A stretch of 13,006 bases of DNA from an uncultured Lachnoclostridium sp. (GCA_948330435.1 CAOJBY010000048.1:1-13006), one strand, 5' to 3'; positions 5,649 to 12,975 are shown, numbered from the stretch's first letter. The notes: generated from the sequence alone by a model not told the origin. A program made the numbers and translations.

Positions 5649-8111
5649 TCCCTCCTGAGTGCTCAGCAGCAAATGGCTGCGGTCCAGGTAAGCATTCATC
5701 TGTGCCATCCATTCCCCGGCTATCTCTTCATCATAGGGAATCCGATCATCATCAAAGGTAAGGGAACTGCCTGCAATCTGAAGAATCTCACCATGCTCGC
5801 CCAAACGGAATACCTGATAATCATAGGAACCATAAGTATCCCGATCCTCTATATGCACCCGCATCAAAAAGGGCGTCCCGTCTTGCTCCCCCAGATAAAT
5901 ATTATTCCACCCTGCCCGGGTGGTGTGAGCACCCTCGGAGTAGAGAATGTCTCCGGCTTCATTTTTAAACAGGACAATTCCGCTGTCTCCGTCGCCGATA
6001 TTTCCCGTATAGATTTCTGCTGTTTCCACACCGGTGCCCTCCCCGAAATCGCTTTTTTCGGTGCGTACCCGGTTATAGTAGGTTTCTAAGGGATCGATTC
6101 CTGCCATCTCCGGAAAGCCTTGGATATCTGAGTACCAGGTGTCACGGACAAAGGGCTCATAGGTGATTCCGGCATGATACCATGCACTTTCCAGAATCAC
6201 ATGGGTGATTAGATTGTTTTCAAAATGAAGAATAAAGGATGGAGTTCTCCAAACAAATCCATCTCCAAAAAGTTCTAAAAATTCATCAAAGGACACATCC
6301 TCATAGTGGATAGAATTCATCTCCCGGTTGACCCGGAAAACGCAGTCCTCCGCAAATGCAAGAAAGGGCAGTTCTTCGACGGAATCCTCCGTCAGCATAT
6401 TCACCACATAGCGGTCAATCCCCCGGGCACTCCGGGCAATGCTTTGGATGTTCAGCCGGAAAGTACCGTTCAAATCCTCTCTTCCAATAAGGGTCTGTAA
6501 ATCATCCAAAGACAGGTAAGGAACCGTTTCTTCCTCAGGCGGAACCATTTGCTCCGAAGATGCCGCCTGTCCTTGCGTCCCCTCTTGTCCGTTTCCCTGC
6601 TTCACAAGCTCACATCGAAGCCCGAAGCCGAATTCCGACAAGAATCCCTCCGCTTCTTCCGGAGACATATCTACCCAGATCTGGTAAGCTTCCGGTACCA
6701 CCTCCAGAACCTCCACAGAATGTAAAAATTCCTCCTCCTGTGTCTGGCCGTTCTTATCCGGTACCTGACGGTAGATATCCAATGAATCTCCTGGCTGTGC
6801 GTTAGGAGCCATCCCAAGCGGTATGGCAAAACGACAGCGGTTTCCCTCCACAGGCTGCAGAGCAAATGGTCCCCGGCCCATAACCTCGATTTTCTCGGCT
6901 TTGTGGGAGAACTGGCCGGGATAGGTTTCCATGATGGAGATCTCTTCCCCCTTTGGAAATGTAATCCGAATGAGATCCCCGGCTTCCAGGCCGTCAAAGT
7001 CAATCTCAATATAAGGCTCTACAAGGTCTGCTTCCGGAATATCCACATCCCCAAAGCGGGGAATACGCACTACCCTGGGAAGTGCCTCGCCCTCCATATC
7101 CGCATAAGTCACAACGCCGTAAAAAATGGTTTTCCCATCATCGGAATCCGTTTCACCCGTTGGATAAGCAAGAAATTGTACTGCAAGGGTGACACAGGCA
7201 ATGGCCGCAGCAATGGCCAGAAGCCTGGCGGGTTTCCGGTAGTGAAGAACATTTTCGATACGTTGCTTTGTATCCCCCTCTCCGAAAGCAAGGGGAATCC
7301 CTTTGATCATACGTTTGCCGGAAGCAAGGGCCAGGAGAGAAGCGGAGTATTTCTTTTTTACACTGCTTCCAATCTGGCGAATCACGGCTTCGTCACAGGA
7401 CATTTCCATGTCTTTCTCGCTTAAGGAAAAGGCCAGCCAGACAAAAGGGTTAAACCAGTGAAGACAGAGAGCCAGGTAAGCCAGCGTCCGAAACAGGGGG
7501 TCCAGCCGCCGGATATGAATTTGCTCATGGAGGAGCATATAGCGTTCTTCTTCCGGACCGAGAGCCTGGGAGAGATAGATGCGGGGGCGGAAGATACCGT
7601 ATACAAAGGGTGTCCCCTCTCCGGGCATTCGGTAGATGTTTTCCCTTTCCCAGACTGCGATCTTTAGCTTCCGTTTTAGAAAATAGAGTGATAAGGCACT
7701 GCGGATGACCATAATAGCCATGCCAAGAATCCAGATCCATGCTCCGATAAAAAGCACAATCTGTAGCGGGTTCACGGAGCCTGCCGGATTGCCGGCAGGA
7801 AGAGACTCGTTTACCACATCATTGATGCCTGGAACCGGAAGTGTGACTTTCGGTTCCACCTGATAGCCGATATCCTGCGGAATATATTCCATTCTCCCAT
7901 CGTTTACTGCTTCACTGGCAAAGATGCCTAAGAATGAGAGGCTGGAAGAAAAGGACACCGGGCAGAGCAGACGGAAGAGTACTGCGGCCCACAAGACATA
8001 GGTGAAACTTCTGGGAGCACGGCGAAAACACAGGCGGACAATGAGCATGGCTAAAATGATTACGCTGCCTGTAAGGCTCATGTTCAGAATTGTAATAAAG
8101 AGCTGTTCCAT
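5631..8111 (-). CDS. BlaR1-like M56 membrane metallopeptidase antirepressor with a large sensor region
   Basis: The product is 826 residues. Probable transmembrane segments lie at 4-29, 36-63, 115-146 and 296-316. The M56 zinc site HEQIH (195-199) is followed by the third-ligand region SEKDMEMSCDEAV (231-243), so the protease looks intact and cytoplasmic-facing. In BlaR1/MecR1, a signal sensed outside activates this protease and leads to loss of the BlaI/MecI repressor. Here the ~510 residues after the last membrane segment contain no SxxK/SxN/KTG set of a penicillin-binding domain. They hold an early all-beta-like part (about 320-480), a Gln/Glu-rich linker (about 505-530) and a further mixed region to the end. 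The gene starts inside the BlaI stop codon (TGATG, 8109-8113), so translation is coupled. The inducing signal is unknown. Confidence 0.85.
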   Translation of the reverse strand: MEQLFITILNMSLTGSVIILAMLIVRLCFRRAPRSFTYVLWAAVLFRLLCPVSFSSSLSFLGIFASEAVNDGRMEYIPQDIGYQVEPKVTLPVPGINDVVNESLPAGNPAGSVNPLQIVLFIGAWIWILGMAIMVIRSALSLYFLKRKLKIAVWERENIYRMPGEGTPFVYGIFRPRIYLSQALGPEEERYMLLHEQIHIRRLDPLFRTLAYLALCLHWFNPFVWLAFSLSEKDMEMSCDEAVIRQIGSSVKKKYSASLLALASGKRMIKGIPLAFGEGDTKQRIENVLHYRKPARLLAIAAAIACVTLAVQFLAYPTGETDSDDGKTIFYGVVTYADMEGEALPRVVRIPRFGDVDIPEADLVEPYIEIDFDGLEAGDLIRITFPKGEEISIMETYPGQFSHKAEKIEVMGRGPFALQPVEGNRCRFAIPLGMAPNAQPGDSLDIYRQVPDKNGQTQEEEFLHSVEVLEVVPEAYQIWVDMSPEEAEGFLSEFGFGLRCELVKQGNGQEGTQGQAASSEQMVPPEEETVPYLSLDDLQTLIGREDLNGTFRLNIQSIARSARGIDRYVVNMLTEDSVEELPFLAFAEDCVFRVNREMNSIHYEDVSFDEFLELFGDGFVWRTPSFILHFENNLITHVILESAWYHAGITYEPFVRDTWYSDIQGFPEMAGIDPLETYYNRVRTEKSDFGEGTGVETAEIYTGNIGDGDSGIVLFKNEAGDILYSEGAHTTRAGWNNIYLGEQDGTPFLMRVHIEDRDTYGSYDYQVFRLGEHGEILQIAGSSLTFDDDRIPYDEEIAGEWMAQMNAYLDRSHLLLSTQEGEVRTE

Positions 8112-8488
8112 CAGTCACTCTCTCCTTTCTCATCCTCGTATTCCTCTATGAGCCTGCGAAGCTCATCCACTTCATGGCTGCTCAGCTTTTTTCTTCGGGA
8201 AAAAGCCGTGAGGAACCGTGGCAGGGAACCGTCAAAGTTCTCCATCAGAAACTGTTCTCCCTGGGCGGCCTGGAAATCTTCTTTGGTGGTTTTGACTTGA
8301 ACCGTACCGTTGGCATTTTCAAAGAGATTCCGCAGACAGAGCCGTTTCAGCATAGTGTAGGTGGTGGTCCGCTTCCAGTCAAATGCCTGCTCGCAGAGCT
8401 TTACCAGTTCCCCGGTGGAGATGGGGGCGTGCTCCCAGATTAAATCTGCAAATTTTTGCTCCATTTCTCCCAGCTTATAAGGTTCCAT
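8111..8488 (-). CDS. BlaI/MecI/CopY family repressor
   Basis: The 125-residue protein has the BlaI winged helix: MEQKFADLIWEHAPISTGELV, then the recognition helix DWKRTTTYTMLKRLCLRNLF, then a dimerisation tail ending in KKLSSHEVDELRRLIEEYED. The start at 8488 is chosen because GGGGAGG (minus strand, 8495-8501) lies just upstream and MEPYKLGEMEQ fits the family. The open frame extends further, but that would run through the operator. BlaI dimers bind palindromic operators and repress their own operon until the partner M56 protease inactivates them. Two such palindromes overlap the promoter here. Autoregulation of the two-gene operon is a strong inference. Confidence 0.9.
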   Translation of the reverse strand: MEPYKLGEMEQKFADLIWEHAPISTGELVKLCEQAFDWKRTTTYTMLKRLCLRNLFENANGTVQVKTTKEDFQAAQGEQFLMENFDGSLPRFLTAFSRRKKLSSHEVDELRRLIEEYEDEKGESD

Positions 8489-8539
8489 TGTAATCCTCCC
8501 CGATTGCCTTAGCCTATTGTACATTTCATGAAAAAAGGT

Positions 8540-8556
8540 GTCTAATAATATTAGAC
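8540..8556. promoter_or_regulatory. BlaI operator 1 (downstream of the -10 box)
   Basis: This is a perfect 7-3-7 palindrome, GTCTAAT-AAT-ATTAGAC. It covers the expected transcription start region of the minus-strand operon, with its centre 24 bp from that of operator 2. Together the two sites form a larger dyad, because AGGTGTCTAATA (8536-8547) is mirrored by TATTAGACACCT (8573-8584). Confidence 0.8.
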
Positions 8557-8562
8557 AATTAA

Positions 8563-8591
8563 AGTCTAACACTATTAGACACCTGTGTCAA
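8563..8591 (-). promoter_or_regulatory. Promoter of the blaI-M56 operon
   Basis: On the minus strand TTGACA (8591-8586) is a perfect -35 box. After exactly 17 bp comes TAGACT (8568-8563) as the -10 box. The -10 box and spacer lie inside operator palindrome 2. Confidence 0.75.
8564..8580. promoter_or_regulatory. BlaI operator 2 (overlaps the -10 box)
   Basis: GTCTAAC-ACT-ATTAGAC is a 7-3-7 palindrome with one mismatch to operator 1. It spans most of the -10 box and part of the spacer, so a bound repressor would block RNA polymerase directly. Confidence 0.8.
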
Positions 8592-8639
8592 CAGGAAATC
8601 ATTTCTTGTCAGGAAAACTCTACCTCATTTAGTAACAGA

Positions 8640-8666
8640 CAGTTCAGACGGGGACGGCGAAACCGG
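8640..8666. repeat. Partial copy of the AraC-leader hairpin element
   Basis: CAGTTCAGACGGGG (8640-8653) is identical to 10325-10338 in the AraC leader hairpin. GGCGAAAC (8656-8663) matches the complement of 10342-10349. Read against the reverse complement of that hairpin, about 26 bases align with few differences. The closing arm is missing here, so this is a half copy. It sits just before the surviving part of the truncated PNPOx/4Fe-4S gene. Confidence 0.5.
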
Positions 8667-8674
8667 TTTTTTGA

Positions 8675-9043
8675 CTTTCCAAAGAACAACCCAGTACCAT
8701 TGACGATATTTTTGAGGAACAGCCTTATTTATCAAATGTTTATCCGGGGAATACAAGGAAAATCGGCATTGTCTTTTGTATTGATAATGCGGAAATCGAA
8801 TATTTTAATTTGGGTGTAAATCCGATTTTTCGTGAAAAATATGTGACTGGAAAGGCCGATTTAACCGAAAAGGGGTATTATATTTCCCGGGACTGTATCG
8901 GCTGCGGCAAATGTATGAAAAACTGCCCCCAGAGGTGTATTGTGGCCGGAAAGCCATATGAAATCATACAGGAACATTGTCTCCATTGCGGAAACTGCTT
9001 TGAAAAATGTCCCGTGGGGGCAGTAAAAAGGCGTGGTTTTTGA
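8675..9043 (+). pseudogene. PNPOx-like / 2x[4Fe-4S] protein, N-terminally truncated
   Basis: The open frame after the TGA at 8672 reads PYLSNVYPGNTRKIGIVFCI, then DNAEIEYFNLGVNPIFREKY. This is the end of the split-barrel domain found in clostridial pyridoxamine-phosphate-oxidase-like proteins that carry a ferredoxin tail. The tail follows with CIGCGKCMKNCP and CLHCGNCFEKCP, two complete 4Fe-4S sites, ending KRRGF at 9043. About 100 residues of barrel expected at the N-terminus are missing, and no ATG or ribosome site opens the frame. A TTG at 8810 could give a 77-residue ferredoxin-like protein, but it lies inside the barrel-derived region without a good ribosome site. The most likely reading is a 5'-deleted gene whose cluster-binding end is still intact. 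Confidence 0.65.
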
Positions 9044-9058
9044 CTTACTTGCTCTAAT

Positions 9059-10042
9059 TCAATAGCCTATCTGCTTCAATATCCGGTCTACCGTACCGGC
9101 CAGAGCCACGCTGAACGCTTCCGTAAGATAAGGCTCATCCTCGTTTCTCACACAATGTCCAAACTGCTCCACTTCCAGGCAGTAGTTATTTGGAACCTCA
9201 ACCTTGCGTACCTCGTCCACCCCATCAAAGGTGCGGAGGTGGTAGGTCAGGGTTCCCGGAGCGTTAAACCCAAAATCTACGGAGCAGATGGACCCCTTTG
9301 AGCCATGTATCTGAAACCGATCCAGGGAAGCGTTCTTCTCTGTCTCCAGAACCATGCCGCAGTCAAAATGAGCCCGCATTCCGCTGCCGTATTCCATAAC
9401 GGCTGTGGTATAGGTGTCAATCCCCTCCCCGGAAAAGACCGCTGCCGCATGAATGCTCTCCGGTACCGCACCCAGCATACGTTGGAGGAGGCTCAGGGAA
9501 TATACGCCGATATCATAGGTGCTTCCGCCAAAGGTTTCCTTTCGCATACGGATATTGCTGTGGTCATAATCCGAGGTAATCAGGGCGGCTTCCGCATACC
9601 GGATATCGCCGATGACGCCCTCTGTAATAAGCTTGTGGATTTCTTTTATATAGGGGCTGTGCTGATACGCAAAGGCTTCCATAAGCAGCACATGGTTTTC
9701 CCGGGCCGTCCGGAACATTTCCCTGGCCTGCTGCTCTGTGGGAGCCAGTGGCTTTTCGCAGAGAACATGCTTGCCATGCTGCAAAGCCTTTATGGTCCAT
9801 TCATAATGCAGCGTATTCGGCAGGGCAATGTAGACCGCCTCGATCTCCGGGTCCTCAAGAAGATCCCCATAGGAAGCGTAGGCCCTCTGAAAGCCGTATT
9901 TCTCCTTGAAAGCTTCCGCCTTTTCTGCCGTCCGGCCTGCAATCGCCGTTAGCTCACAGTTATTCGCCAGCTTCATCCCTCTTGCCGTATCCCGTTCAAA
10001 GATATACGCAGTTCCTAAGACACCCCATTTCACCTTGTTCAT
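9059..10042 (-). CDS. Gfo/Idh/MocA family NAD(P)-dependent oxidoreductase
   Basis: The protein is 327 residues from the ATG at 10042, preceded by GGAGG at an 8-nt spacing. A longer frame from 10105 lacks such a site. The N-terminal Rossmann fold starts KWGVLGTAYI, and the family EKP motif is HVLCEKPLA (EKP at 96-98). The C-terminal alpha/beta domain contains GGSTYDIGVYSL, whose Asp/Tyr region forms the catalytic site in relatives. Members oxidise or reduce sugars, inositols or trans-dihydrodiols in the cytosol; the substrate cannot be assigned. The gene is divergent from the AraC regulator, its probable controller, and converges with the truncated 4Fe-4S gene across only 15 bp. All motifs are intact. 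Confidence 0.88.
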   Translation of the reverse strand: MNKVKWGVLGTAYIFERDTARGMKLANNCELTAIAGRTAEKAEAFKEKYGFQRAYASYGDLLEDPEIEAVYIALPNTLHYEWTIKALQHGKHVLCEKPLAPTEQQAREMFRTARENHVLLMEAFAYQHSPYIKEIHKLITEGVIGDIRYAEAALITSDYDHSNIRMRKETFGGSTYDIGVYSLSLLQRMLGAVPESIHAAAVFSGEGIDTYTTAVMEYGSGMRAHFDCGMVLETEKNASLDRFQIHGSKGSICSVDFGFNAPGTLTYHLRTFDGVDEVRKVEVPNNYCLEVEQFGHCVRNEDEPYLTEAFSVALAGTVDRILKQIGY

Positions 10043-10180
10043 TACATGATCCTCCATTTCTTGTTTTTTCCTTTCATTCCATCCTAACCTGTTTTGGTCC
10101 CTCACTGGGAATCAGAATACAGCCTTTTGTGCCTTGCTCTCACCTTGCCATCTGATCGCTCCTTTGCTTTTGCTAATTGA

Positions 10181-10189
10181 ATTATACCA
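10181..10189 (-). promoter_or_regulatory. Extended -10 promoter of the Gfo/Idh/MocA gene
   Basis: The minus strand reads TGGTATAAT, an extended -10 (TGnTATAAT) with a perfect hexamer. No good -35 is visible at 16-18 bp, which suits an activator-dependent promoter, with the divergent AraC protein as a candidate. The leader to the start codon at 10042 is about 130 nt. Confidence 0.6.
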
Positions 10190-10200
10190 GAGGAGTGCTG

Positions 10201-10229
10201 TTGAAAATATTACTTTTCTGGTCTATATT
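10201..10229 (+). promoter_or_regulatory. Promoter of the AraC-family gene
   Basis: TTGAAA (10201-10206) and TATATT (10224-10229) are 17 bp apart, about 190 bp before the AraC start. Its -35 box lies only 11 bp from the minus-strand -10, so the two divergent promoters are nearly back to back. Transcription from here would include the 10320-10371 hairpin in the leader. Confidence 0.55.
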
Positions 10230-10319
10230 ATAAATATAAAGACATAATTTAGTATATTTTTATGTTTTTTTGGACATGGTCAGATTGCTTCGAGAAGAGT
10301 ATGTATCAGGGTGTATCTG

Positions 10320-10371
10320 CGTATCAGTTCAGACGGGGGCAGTTTCGCCGCACCTCATCTGAACTGATACG
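10320..10371 (+). repeat. Long hairpin in the AraC leader
   Basis: CGTATCAGTTCAGA (10320-10333) and TCTGAACTGATACG (10358-10371) form a perfect 14-bp stem around a 24-nt G/C-rich loop. There is no T-run on either side, so it is not a simple terminator. It ends 35 bp before the AraC ribosome site (10407-10411). A half copy occurs at 8640-8666. It may be a dispersed intergenic palindrome (REP/MITE-like) or a leader regulatory structure. The 379 bp between the two coding starts hold no gene, only this element and the two promoters. Confidence 0.7.
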
Positions 10372-10421
10372 AGGCCGCAGGGGATGCCCAAAAGATATCA
10401 CGAATTGGAGGAAATATTGTT

Positions 10422-11303
10422 ATGCAGCTTTCTTTTATCCAGGATGAAAATGCCATAGAAGCCATTGACGGGATCACCTATGATTTCCCCTATACCATGC
10501 ACGAAAGGGATCTCACCGGCTTTACGGTTCCGTGGCACTGGCATGAGGAACTGGAATTTGACTATGCCTATAAGGGATCGATTCTGATTGAGACGGGAAA
10601 TAAGACTTACACCATCCATCAGGGGGAAGCCTATTTTATCAATACCAATGTAATGAATACCAAGCGTAAAGCACCGGGCTCCGGGGTCACCATAGAACAC
10701 GCCCATTTATTTCACCCGCTTCTTCTGGCGGGCCATTACAAAAGCATCTTTGAGACAAAATATATGAATCCGGTGCTCAAGAACCTGTCCCTGGAGGTGC
10801 TGATCATCCGGGAGGATTCTAAGAGTGGAAAAGAGTTTTTGAAAATTCTATATACGCTTACACGGCTTAGCAAAACCCCGGATTCGGAATTTGAGATACG
10901 AAGCCTTTTGTCACGGGCGTGGAAATATCTTATGGAAGAAATCGAATTACAGAAAAAGAAGCTGCAGCCCTTATACATCCAGGACAGGTCAAAGGACATG
11001 CTGAGTTATATTCATAAGCATTACCAGGAAAAAATCGCAATCGCTGACATTGCTTCCTATGTGGGCGTCAGTGAAAAGGAGTGTATCCGATCCTTTAAAA
11101 ATATGTTTCATCAGACACCCATGGATTATCTGATCCGCTATCGGATCGAGCAGGCAAAACGGCTGTTGGCGGAGACGGAAGAATCGGTCACAAGCATTGC
11201 GTTTATGACCGGCTTCCAGAGCAGTGCATACTTTACCAAAACGTTCCGTAAGCTTCAGGAGATGACGCCGAAAGAATTTCGGCGGGTGCGGAGAGAGGGG
11301 TAG
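10422..11303 (+). CDS. AraC/XylS family transcriptional regulator with cupin sensor
   Basis: The protein is 293 residues; GGAGG (10407-10411) lies 10 nt before the ATG. Residues ~30-90 form a cupin-like sensor (WHWHEELEFDYAYKGSILIE, then GEAYFINTNVMN) that should bind a small effector, probably a sugar. Residues ~190-290 carry two helix-turn-helix units: IAIADIASYVGVSEKECIRSFKNMF, then VTSIAFMTGFQSSAYFTKTFRK followed by the family signature TPKEFRR. Such regulators act as dimers on direct-repeat sites. The divergent Gfo/Idh/MocA gene is the obvious target. Its promoter has a strong -10 but no good -35, which suits activation. The gene is intact. Confidence 0.9.
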   Translation: MQLSFIQDENAIEAIDGITYDFPYTMHERDLTGFTVPWHWHEELEFDYAYKGSILIETGNKTYTIHQGEAYFINTNVMNTKRKAPGSGVTIEHAHLFHPLLLAGHYKSIFETKYMNPVLKNLSLEVLIIREDSKSGKEFLKILYTLTRLSKTPDSEFEIRSLLSRAWKYLMEEIELQKKKLQPLYIQDRSKDMLSYIHKHYQEKIAIADIASYVGVSEKECIRSFKNMFHQTPMDYLIRYRIEQAKRLLAETEESVTSIAFMTGFQSSAYFTKTFRKLQEMTPKEFRRVRREG

Positions 11304-11373
11304 CCTGCCTGCGAATTTGTGAGTGTGGAAGTGCCTATTTTGATTACAATCCTGTTATCATAAAGTCCCATAG

Positions 11374-11769
11374 TCACACCTCGATAACGGCCGGAATATG
11401 CTTTGCATAGGGTAAAAATGTGTCCGTGATGTATGCTGTCTTTAGTTTCATATAGCTTGTGGTGAGTCCATCGCTGCACCCATACCATTCGGATTGAACA
11501 ACGTCTTTGTCGAAAATGATCTGAACGGCATTTTGTTTGTCTAGCAGGGCACTGAAAACCGTTGCGGCCCCAATTTTTGTGCCAAGCATGGTTTCCATAA
11601 GCTTGGCAGGTGCAAAGGAGACACGGGAAACGCCCAGGGCATTGCTGAAAGCTTTGGAACAAAAAGGCTTGCTGCCTGCGGTAATGAACAGGTAAAAAGC
11701 GGTCTGCTGCTGCAAAGGGGTCTGATATGTGTTCGGTGCTGTGGTGTAGATGTCGCTTACATAAATCAT
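11374..11769 (-). pseudogene. Prolyl-tRNA editing (ProX/YbaK-like) protein with internal deletion
   Basis: ATG 11769 has AGGAAG 6 nt upstream and gives MIYVSDIYTTAPNTYQTPLQ. The chain then passes straight to QQTAFYLFITAGSKPFCSKA, SNALGVSRVSFAPAKLMETM, LGTKIGAATVFSALLDKQNA and DKDVVQSEWYGCSDG, ending IPAVIEV. These later blocks are the editing-domain core that deacylates mischarged tRNA in trans. The first 20 residues also fit the start of close clostridial relatives as I remember them. Those relatives have roughly 45-50 more residues between TPLQ and QQTAF, including the first strand and helix of the fold. The chain is only 131 residues against about 165-180. The junction lies in a CAG triplet repeat (11704-11712). 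The frame is open and may be translated, but a folded enzyme is doubtful. It converges with AraC across 70 bp and is divergent from LysR. Confidence 0.7.
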
Positions 11770-11954
11770 AAGGCTCTTCCTTTCTATTTGGAGTTTGCCG
11801 GACGGCAGAAAGACTTTTCCATATCTGTGTTTCAGCCATCCGTCTGTATGGTAATCATTTCCTGGGTGGACGATTGGTAGATTTGGCCGGAAGTATTGAA
11901 ATCTTTCGATGCATAGCGTATCATAAAATATGAAATTACAAAAGCGAATGTTTA

Positions 11955-11969
11955 TCATGTTTAACATGA
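11955..11969. promoter_or_regulatory. Palindrome between the ProX-like and LysR genes
   Basis: TCATGTT-T-AACATGA is a perfect 15-bp inverted repeat, 28 bp before the LysR start and in the divergent intergenic region where LysR proteins normally bind. It is a candidate LysR autoregulatory site. The remaining ~185 bp towards the ProX-like start show no clear promoter or other structure. Confidence 0.45.
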
Positions 11970-11996
11970 GAAAATAGAATGTGTAAGGGCTTGCTT

Positions 11997-12775
11997 ATGG
12001 ATATGAATATTCAGAAATATCTGGCGTTTTTTAAGACGGTTGAGTACGGGAGCTTTACAAAAGCTGCGGAAAGGCTGAATTATTCTCAATCGGGAATTAG
12101 CCGGCAGATTTCGGATTTGGAAAAGGAATGGAATATTGCACTTCTGGAACGCAGTAGGTCCGGGGTGCGTTTGACATCGGACGGGCTGGCTCTTTTGCCC
12201 TATGCGAAACGTGTCTGTGAAGAATACGAAAAGCTGCAGACGCAGGTGGACGAGCTAAACGGCTTGCAGTCAGGGATTATACGGAGATTGAAAACTGGAT
12301 TTTGGAGGGGCGTGTGGACTGCGGCTTTTTACGGCTGCCAGCACATCCGGATTTGGAAACGTATTTTTTGGAGCAGGACAAGCTGCTTGTTGTGCTGCCG
12401 GAGGATCATGCCCTTGCGGACTGTGAGCGTTTTTTGGTGAAAGCTCTTGCGGATTATCCCTTTATGCTGTTGGAAAAGGGGGCAAAGGCTGAGATATGGG
12501 AGATTTTTGAGAGGTGTCAGGTGATGCAGAAGATACATTTTGCCACGTGGGATGACTACGCTATTATGTCTATGGTGGAGAGTGGGTTGGGCATCAGTAT
12601 ATTGCCCCGGCTTATTTTGCGGCGTGTGCCGTATCGAATTATAACAAAGGAATTGGATGTTCCCGCATTCCGGAATATTGGGCTTGCTCTGGGGAGTAAG
12701 AAGAATAGTTCTTTGGCGGTGAAACGGTTTTTGGAGTATATGGAATACAGGCAGGACCTTATATCTGTGAATTAA
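11997..12775 (+). pseudogene. LysR family regulator broken by an internal deletion and frameshift
   Basis: The first frame encodes the LysR winged helix: MNIQKYLAFFKTVEYGSFTK, then AAERLNYSQSGISRQISDLE, ending DELNGLQSGII at about 12281. A second frame (mod-2) takes over with YTEIENWILEGRVDCGFLRL, then LETYFLEQDKLLVVLPEDHA, MSMVESGLGISILP and a stop at 12773-12775. This is the effector-binding domain from its second strand onward. The switch occurs at GATTAT (12275-12280), which reads as both the end of SGII and the start of DYTEIENW. About 35-45 residues that normally follow SGII are absent. The combined length of about 258 codons, against ~290-300, agrees. Start 11997 follows AAGGG; ATG 12003 is an alternative. 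No full-length product is possible, though an isolated N-terminal DNA-binding part could be made. Confidence 0.8.
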
Positions 12776-12833
12776 TGCGTACTGATAATTTACTTGTCCT
12801 TTAAAATTTATGGTGAATTTAGATTATCTCTTT

Positions 12834-12847
12834 AGAAGTTCTTATAT
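12834..12847. repeat. Direct repeat, copy 1
   Basis: AGAAGTTCTTATAT occurs here and again at 12897-12910, 63 bp apart start to start. The two copies flank the hairpin at 12846-12883. There is no coding sequence between the LysR stop and the right edge that I can support beyond the final codons noted separately. Confidence 0.6.
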
Positions 12848-12883
12848 GTCGGTATAGCCCGTATTTTCGGGCTTTCCCGGCAT
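12846..12883. repeat. Two-tier hairpin
   Basis: The outer stem is ATGTCGG (12846-12852) with CCGGCAT (12877-12883), with one G-U pair. The inner stem is AGCCCG (12856-12861) with CGGGCT (12868-12873) around the loop TATTTT. A 3-nt internal loop separates the tiers. Only a short TTTT stretch overlaps its end, so it could be a weak terminator of the LysR transcript or part of a mobile-element end. Confidence 0.55.
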
Positions 12884-12896
12884 TTTAGATATGGGG

Positions 12897-12910
12897 AGAA
12901 GTTCTTATAT
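12897..12910. repeat. Direct repeat, copy 2
   Basis: This is an identical 14-bp copy of 12834-12847. Its core AGAA-G-TTCT is itself a small palindrome. Confidence 0.6.
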
Positions 12911-12975
12911 ACCCTCATAACCTCTTAGGTTTTCCCTCTCAATGGTAGTAAAAGAAGTAGTAAATCCGTCCGCGG

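Noticed and set aside
8810..9043. An intact small ferredoxin gene starting at TTG 8810
   Set aside because: The frame carries recognisable PNPOx-like sequence upstream of 8810, so the TTG is an internal codon of a truncated larger protein. No good ribosome site precedes it.
10262..10447. A 61-codon frame spanning the AraC leader hairpin
   Set aside because: No ribosome site, and it overlaps the AraC start in another frame. Its codons are mostly palindrome sequence.
11770..11967. N-terminal extension of the ProX-like protein
   Set aside because: The extension has no resemblance to the family, and a good ribosome site places the start at 11769.
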